The notes under the pieces are model-generated. The model saw only the letters and a list, made by a program, of their open reading frames with translations. It made no database searches and was not told where the DNA came from. Below are positions 59,759-64,000 of a DNA stretch of 64,000 nt, piece after piece. Source of the DNA: an uncultured Alistipes sp. Lineage in GTDB: Bacteria > Bacteroidota > Bacteroidia > Bacteroidales > Rikenellaceae. The translations under genes and the position numbers were made by a program. The stretch covers positions 1 through 64,000 of the forward strand of contig CAJMKE010000003.1 of NCBI GenBank assembly GCA_905213895.1, given 5' to 3'. Numbering within the stretch: position 1 is the first letter of the stretch; the number at the start of each line of letters is the position of its first letter.

Positions 59759-60316
59759 ATGAACATATTCAAATACATCTATGCTATGACCGTGGCGTTA
59801 GCCATATCAGGTAGTACGGTACAGGCTCAGACAAAAATTGATAGTAACATGAAATCGATAATCGTATATTTCACACACTCCGGCAATACCGAACTTGCAG
59901 CCAAGCAGGTCGCGGAAGTGACAGGAGCCGAAATGATCCGGCTTTTGCCTGAACAACCCTATTCATCGGAAGATGTCGATTGGGTAAACGAACAATCCCG
60001 CTGCACGCAGGAGCACCTCAATCAATCGCTTCGGCCGTCTATCAAACCTGTCGATATCGACTTCGCAAAGGTGGATACCGTGTTCATCGGTTTTCCCATC
60101 TGGTGGCACGAAGAACCGGCAGTAATCCGTACGTTTCTCGACAATTACGGCGAACAACTGAAAGGCAAGGTGATATTCCCTTTCTGCACCTCCTACGAAA
60201 GCCCGATGTCGGAAGCCGACGCCACATTGAAGAAAGGCTATCCTGATTTGAAAATCAGAAAAGGGCTTCGTTTGCCTGCTAAATCGGAAGAAATCAAAAA
60301 ATGGATAGAACAATGA
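59759..60316 (+). CDS. Exported flavodoxin-like protein
   Basis: 185 aa. Signal peptide about 1-23 (MTVALAISGSTVQAQ). Flavodoxin fold: IVYFTHSGNTELAAKQ, GFPIWWHEEP, FCTSYESP. More distant from the other two. An internal ATG (MKSIIVYF) would give a cytosolic form. It overlaps the next gene as ATGA. Confidence 0.85.
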   Translation: MNIFKYIYAMTVALAISGSTVQAQTKIDSNMKSIIVYFTHSGNTELAAKQVAEVTGAEMIRLLPEQPYSSEDVDWVNEQSRCTQEHLNQSLRPSIKPVDIDFAKVDTVFIGFPIWWHEEPAVIRTFLDNYGEQLKGKVIFPFCTSYESPMSEADATLKKGYPDLKIRKGLRLPAKSEEIKKWIEQ

Positions 60317-61152
60317 ATAAAGTAACATTGAACAACGGCGTCGAAATGCCCCAGATGGGTTACGGCGTCTATCAGGTTTCACCCGCCGAGTGCGAACGTT
60401 GCGTTGCAGACGCCCTGAGCGTCGGCTACCGCATGATCGACACGGCGCAGGCCTACCACAACGAAGAGGGTGTGGGCAATGCCGTGCGCCGCAGCGGCAT
60501 CGACCGCAAGGAAATTTTCCTTGTATCGAAAGTATGGATTTCCAACTACGGTTATGAAAAGACCAAAGCCTCCATCGACGAGAGTTTGCGTAAGTTGCAG
60601 ACCGACTACATCGACCTGATGCTCCTGCACCAGCCTTTCTGTGACCGTTACGGTGCATACCGGGCGTTGGAGGAGGCGTATAAGGAAGGTAAGTTGCGGG
60701 CCATCGGTGTTTCGAACTTCTATCCCGACCACTTCATCGACCTGGCCAGCAACATGGAAATCGTGCCTGCGGTCAATCAGGTGGAAACGCACGTCTTCGA
60801 TCAGCAGGTAGAACCGCAGCAAATCATGGAGGAGTTCGGCACGCGCATCATGTCGTGGGGACCGCTTGCCGAGGGGCGCAACGGCTTCTTCACGAATCAG
60901 ATGCTGGCCGAAATCGGCAGTAAATACGGCAAATCGGTGGCACAGGTCGCCCTGCGCTGGCTCATACAGCGCGGCGTAATCATCATTCCGAAATCGACCC
61001 ACATAGAGCGGATGCAGCAGAATATCGACATATTCGACTTCTCGCTCTCCGACGAGGACATGGCTGCCATCGCCGCACTCGACACGGGCAAGAGCCTGTT
61101 CTTCGACCATCACGACGCCGAAACCGCCCGCATGTTCATGGGATGGAAATAA
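60313..61152 (+). CDS. Aldo/keto reductase
   Basis: 279 aa. The ATG at 60313 overlaps the previous stop (ATGA) and is preferred over 60301. Cytosolic AKR5-type: VTLNNGVEMPQMGYGVYQVS, MIDTAQAYHNEEG, VSKVW, MLLHQPFCD, IIIPKSTHIERMQQN. Similar to 2,5-diketo-gluconate or prostaglandin-type reductases. Last gene before the attR region. Confidence 0.9.
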   Translation: MNKVTLNNGVEMPQMGYGVYQVSPAECERCVADALSVGYRMIDTAQAYHNEEGVGNAVRRSGIDRKEIFLVSKVWISNYGYEKTKASIDESLRKLQTDYIDLMLLHQPFCDRYGAYRALEEAYKEGKLRAIGVSNFYPDHFIDLASNMEIVPAVNQVETHVFDQQVEPQQIMEEFGTRIMSWGPLAEGRNGFFTNQMLAEIGSKYGKSVAQVALRWLIQRGVIIIPKSTHIERMQQNIDIFDFSLSDEDMAAIAALDTGKSLFFDHHDAETARMFMGWK

Positions 61153-61203
61153 ATGGAAAAGGAGCCTGAAGATGAAAGATTAAACTTGCATATTTCCCCA
61201 AAA

Positions 61204-61321
61204 CAGGTTACATTTGAACCGTAAAAGTTCTTTGAAGGACGGGCATTCGCGGACGTCGATTTTCGAGCGTCGAAACGGCGTAACCACGTTGTGACCCGAA
61301 GCCGCAAAAGCAAGCGTAACC
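61204..61321. other. Right cluster of putative integrase arm sites
   Basis: CAGGTTACAT (61204-61213), GCGTAACC (61278-61285) and GCGTAACC (61314-61321), the same motifs as in the attL flank. The 301-bp gap 61153-61453 holds these, attR and a terminator, and no gene. Confidence 0.6.
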
Positions 61322-61358
61322 TACTGATAAACGGTGCGTTTCGTCGGAGGATTAAAAT

Positions 61359-61373
61359 CCCCTACGCACCGCC
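61359..61373 (+). repeat. attR core
   Basis: TCCCCTACGCACCGC, identical to 10121-10135. ACGGTGCGTT lies 17 bp upstream (61332-61341); it equals the tRNA 5' end and can pair with the core, giving an inverted repeat around the crossover region. Confidence 0.85.
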
Positions 61374-61379
61374 AGAATA

Positions 61380-61413
61380 AAAAGACCTAAAATCGGATGA
61401 TTTTAGGTCTTTT
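61380..61413 (+). terminator. Likely original terminator of tRNA-Asp
   Basis: Perfect 15-bp arms AAAAGACCTAAAATC and complement, with T-rich end. It lies 7 bp after attR on the chromosomal side, where the tRNA terminator would have been before integration. Confidence 0.8.
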
Positions 61414-61453
61414 TATTTTCATAATGTATACACGCTACCTATAAACAAAAGAC

Positions 61454-61927
61454 ATGAATACGGATTTTACAATTAGAACAGCACGATTGTCTGATAGCAC
61501 AGAACTGAAAAATCTATTTCAAGATACGATTCTTACAATAAACAGGCAAAACTATTCGCAAGAAGAATGCGAAGATTGGGCGTCATGCGGAGATGATGTT
61601 TCACGCATGGAAGAGATGATAAACACCCATTTCTTTATAGTCGCCATCAATTCTCAAAAACAAATTGTCGGATTCTCTTCAATTACTCCTTCTGGATACC
61701 TGCATTTCATGTTCGTTCATAAAGATTTTCAAAGAACAGGAATAGCGACCCTGCTTTTGAATGAAATTGAACGGTACGCCTATAAAACAGGAATCAAGCG
61801 AATTGAATCAGAAGTTAGTTTGACGGCTCGTACATTTTTCGAGAAAAGAGGTTTTGTCGTGGAGAAAGCACAAAAACGGAAAGCGAACAAACTATTCCTG
61901 ACCAATTTTCAGATGACAAAAGGATAA
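61454..61927 (+). CDS. GNAT acetyltransferase
   Basis: 157 aa. FTIRTARLSDSTELKNLFQD is the GNAT start; FMFVHKDFQRTGIATLLLNE carries the acetyl-CoA loop (QRTGIA); the end FFEKRGFVVEKAQKR is typical. Substrate unknown. A/T-rich. The gene is on the chromosomal side of attR. Confidence 0.87.
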   Translation: MNTDFTIRTARLSDSTELKNLFQDTILTINRQNYSQEECEDWASCGDDVSRMEEMINTHFFIVAINSQKQIVGFSSITPSGYLHFMFVHKDFQRTGIATLLLNEIERYAYKTGIKRIESEVSLTARTFFEKRGFVVEKAQKRKANKLFLTNFQMTKG

Positions 61928-61985
61928 ACCTATAATATATAGAATATATTTATCTTTGTAAAAAAACAACATACACAAAAACAAG

Positions 61986-62432
61986 ATGATAACCCAAGCA
62001 TCAAACAATGACTATACACGTCTGATAACAATATGGGAAAATGCAGTGAAAGCGACACACGATTTTCTTACCGACAACGATTTTAAGTATTATAAATCGC
62101 ATCTGCCTGATCATTTCAGGCAAGTAGATCTCTATATCTATAAAAACAGAGATGGAATGCCGGTCGGGTTTATGGGAGTGTCAGGCTCAATACTCGAAAT
62201 GCTGTTTGTTGATGCGGCTTATAGAGGATGCGGTGTTGGTACAAAATTATTACGCTATGCAGAGTCTGTCTTAAATATACGAGAATTATATGTGAATGAA
62301 CAAAATAAACAGGCAGTAGATTTTTACATCCACATGGGATTCCATATAATAGGACGCTCGGCATTCGACAACGACGGGAAACCTTATCCGTTACTACATT
62401 TACACAAAGCCCAACTTTCAAAAAATAGATAA
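61986..62432 (+). CDS. GNAT acetyltransferase, YjaB-like
   Basis: 148 aa. LEMLFVDAAYRGCGVGTKLL contains the acetyl-CoA loop; WENAVKATHDFLTDNDFKYY and FYIHMGFHIIGRSAFDNDGK are seen in YjaB-type putative acetyltransferases. Preceded by a -7 element TATCTTTG (61951-61958). Substrate unknown. Confidence 0.87.
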   Translation: MITQASNNDYTRLITIWENAVKATHDFLTDNDFKYYKSHLPDHFRQVDLYIYKNRDGMPVGFMGVSGSILEMLFVDAAYRGCGVGTKLLRYAESVLNIRELYVNEQNKQAVDFYIHMGFHIIGRSAFDNDGKPYPLLHLHKAQLSKNR

Positions 62433-62507
62433 TATATTAATGTGCCGAGATAAAGTTGATACCGACCATTATTATACAATATTGCCAAATATTTTTAATA
62501 TTTCTTC

Positions 62508-63173
62508 TTATTTCTTGAACCTTATATTATTATACTTCATTGATTTTCGATTCATTAGTAACGTATCTTTAAATTCTTTCATATAAAAAAACTCGTATAA
62601 TTTTCTTCTGTAAGGAAGTGAAATATAAAAGATATTACTATCCGTATCAACTACATTATAAGTCATTGTACTTATTGTGGCAAAATTCGCCAATTCTGAA
62701 AGTATAGGATCAGTCAGACTCGCACGAACAAATATACTTTCTATTATCGGGAAATCGGCATCAGACAATAATATCGCTCGTTCGTGACCTATCGTATTTA
62801 TTACACATTTACCATTTACAATCAATTCTATCGGCAAATTCCATCCACTCCACTCATTGGAAAGAATTATTAATTTATTCCCAATATTCTGTTTATACTC
62901 TGACACATAAATAGGCACACTATCATGAAGAATCGATGTTAACAGAATTCTATTTTTACTTATTTCTTCCCATTGTCCGCACGACCACTCTTTTCGACCG
63001 GTCCCTTCGGTTTGATAATTATAGCAAAATGAATTATCTCTATCTATTAAAAATCTTGAATTAGTAAAATTACAGTTTCTACTGTAATTACCAGTAATAG
63101 TTCTGGAAATATTACACGACATCAATGTTCCCAGTACAATGCTAAATAATATACCTTTTTTATAAATTTTCAT
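62508..63173 (-). CDS. Lipoprotein of unknown function
   Basis: 221 aa. Signal with lipobox VLGTLMSC (Cys about 20). Mostly beta strands, with several cysteines. Not recognised. A/T-rich. A similar gene of unknown function lies upstream in the same direction. Confidence 0.7.
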   Translation of the reverse strand: MKIYKKGILFSIVLGTLMSCNISRTITGNYSRNCNFTNSRFLIDRDNSFCYNYQTEGTGRKEWSCGQWEEISKNRILLTSILHDSVPIYVSEYKQNIGNKLIILSNEWSGWNLPIELIVNGKCVINTIGHERAILLSDADFPIIESIFVRASLTDPILSELANFATISTMTYNVVDTDSNIFYISLPYRRKLYEFFYMKEFKDTLLMNRKSMKYNNIRFKK

Positions 63174-63229
63174 AGCAAATCAACGATAAACATAATTTCC
63201 ATTAACATCCTTTATTCCCAGCAACTTAT

Positions 63230-63973
63230 TCAGCCATCATACATATAGTAAAATATAATACGCGAGAATCCGTATTCCTTCGCGAAATCGGCAACATATT
63301 CCCCGACCTCATCGTAAAGAGGCAGAGCCTTCGGATTGAAACCTTTCCTGCAATATTTTGGATTCAGTTTCCCGTTTGTAAATTCAAGAATTATCACCTT
63401 GAAAGGTTTTAACTGTCTTCTATTTTCCCAAAACTTCGGCAATGCAGTCCCGACCATACGATACAGTCCTTTCGTAAATTCCAATTGCACTTCTTCCGAA
63501 GCATCGTTATGCACTTGTGAATCCGAACGCATCATGGATACATAGTAAAAATTACGCATGCGGACTCTGTCTTGTTTCCAATAATGCTTTAATGGCTTGT
63601 AATAATTAGTCATCGTTTCCCAGAATAATGTATCCTGTTTGTATTTGGCGACAAAACATCTGTTTTTATGACTAATGCTTATATCCCTGCGTTCCTTGTC
63701 AAGTCGCGAGAATGTTGTCGAATCCAGTCGTTCTATTATTGCGTCGGTCAAGATTTCTCTTGTTATTGCAGATTGCTTGTCTTCCTGCCAATACTTCAAT
63801 ATATCGTCCACGTTCTTCGGATATTCGAAATTTGCATGGGTATATCCTTGCACCACCTCATAAAGATAAGGGAATGGTCCTGCAAAAGCATCTATCACAA
63901 TCGGCTCCTGAGCAACACAATAAAACTGTGTTGCAATCGATAAAAAGAGTTGTATTACAAACAAGCGTTTCAT
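63230..63973 (-). CDS. Exported protein of unknown function
   Basis: 247 aa. Signal peptide about 1-21 (LFLSIATQFYCVAQ). Helical middle with many aromatic residues, and a C-terminal strand region (PFKVIILEFTNGKLN, then FSRIIFYYMYDG). Not recognised. It lies upstream of the 62508 gene by 56 bp and probably shares its transcript. Confidence 0.68.
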   Translation of the reverse strand: MKRLFVIQLFLSIATQFYCVAQEPIVIDAFAGPFPYLYEVVQGYTHANFEYPKNVDDILKYWQEDKQSAITREILTDAIIERLDSTTFSRLDKERRDISISHKNRCFVAKYKQDTLFWETMTNYYKPLKHYWKQDRVRMRNFYYVSMMRSDSQVHNDASEEVQLEFTKGLYRMVGTALPKFWENRRQLKPFKVIILEFTNGKLNPKYCRKGFNPKALPLYDEVGEYVADFAKEYGFSRIIFYYMYDG

Positions 63974-64000
63974 TCGAATAATCTGTTTATTTTGAAATAT

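Larger units (their letters stand above)
10121..61373. mobile_element. Integrated 51-kb prophage-type element in tRNA-Asp
   Basis: Bounded by 15-bp direct repeats TCCCCTACGCACCGC (10121-10135 and 61359-61373) formed from the 3' end of tRNA-Asp. A tyrosine integrase gene lies immediately inside the left repeat, and identical short sequences (CAGGTTACAT, GCGTAACC) lie inside both ends. It contains an HK97-type siphovirus gene set, many accessory genes and a 14.5-kb metabolic cargo at the right end. Whether it is one phage or a phage joined to an older island cannot be settled from one sequence. Both the arm-site match and the intact tRNA at the left favour a single integration event. Confidence 0.85.

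Noticed and set aside
61331..61373. Second tRNA-Asp gene at attR
   Set aside because: Only the acceptor-stem sequences GGTGCGT and ACGCACC and the 3' end are present; D and anticodon arms are missing, so it is an attachment-site remnant.
1..64000. CRISPR array
   Set aside because: No series of regularly spaced direct repeats and no cas genes are visible; the four promoter cassettes are irregularly spaced and lie in front of genes.

Overview
The window comes from a Bacteroidales bacterium, probably an Alistipes-like member of the Rikenellaceae (order firm, genus a guess). Promoters follow the Bacteroidetes pattern TTG, 19-21 bp, TAnnTTTG (tmRNA, ftsE-like gene, gyrB, mutS, tRNA-Asp). Shine-Dalgarno sites are weak. 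The tmRNA tag GNNSYALAA and families such as DUF3822, ORF6N, RteC, FISUMP and BspA-like repeats fit the same group. LEFT CHROMOSOME (1-10,120): the 5' part of ssrA on the minus strand, an FtsE-like ABC ATPase, gyrB, udk, then mutS and a RecD-like helicase on minus, then a small operon (membrane protein, DUF3822, rsmD) and tRNA-Asp(GTC). INTEGRATED ELEMENT (10,121-61,373, about 51 kb): the last 15 bp of tRNA-Asp recur at 61,359-61,373, and both inner flanks carry the same short repeats (CAGGTTACAT and several GCGTAACC), which look like arm sites of the tyrosine integrase beside attL. The element holds a nearly complete HK97-type siphovirus. Head and connector genes (terminase, portal, protease, capsid, connectors, tail tube, tail chaperones with a clear -1 frameshift site) lie on minus between 31 and 42 kb. 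The large tail protein, holin-like and lysozyme-like genes, tape measure, fibre and BspA-like genes lie on plus between 12 and 23 kb. Replication genes, a HNH nuclease and a second integrase lie at 42-46 kb. Accessory genes are wedged into this plan: an Abi_C gene and an orphan between tape measure and fibre, an alcohol dehydrogenase and a CoiA-like nuclease at 24-26 kb, a block of small genes under four near-identical promoters (26.3-28.8 kb), a PAPS-reductase-like protein beside a Dam methylase, an AbiEii-type toxin-antitoxin pair between capsid and protease, and a PIN protein with a 259-aa partner between portal and terminase. CARGO (46.6-61.2 kb): still inside the att repeats are two divergent gene sets around an AraC regulator, encoding exported or lipid-anchored flavodoxins, aldo/keto reductases, several alpha/beta-hydrolase esterases, a cupin-carboxymuconolactone decarboxylase fusion, a SnoaL-like protein, a RibD-C/DHFR-like reductase and a FISUMP lipoprotein. 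Three of its promoters share one unusual layout, so it looks like a single regulon carried as lysogenic conversion DNA. RIGHT CHROMOSOME (61,374-64,000): a terminator that probably once followed tRNA-Asp, two GNAT acetyltransferases and two exported proteins of unknown function.
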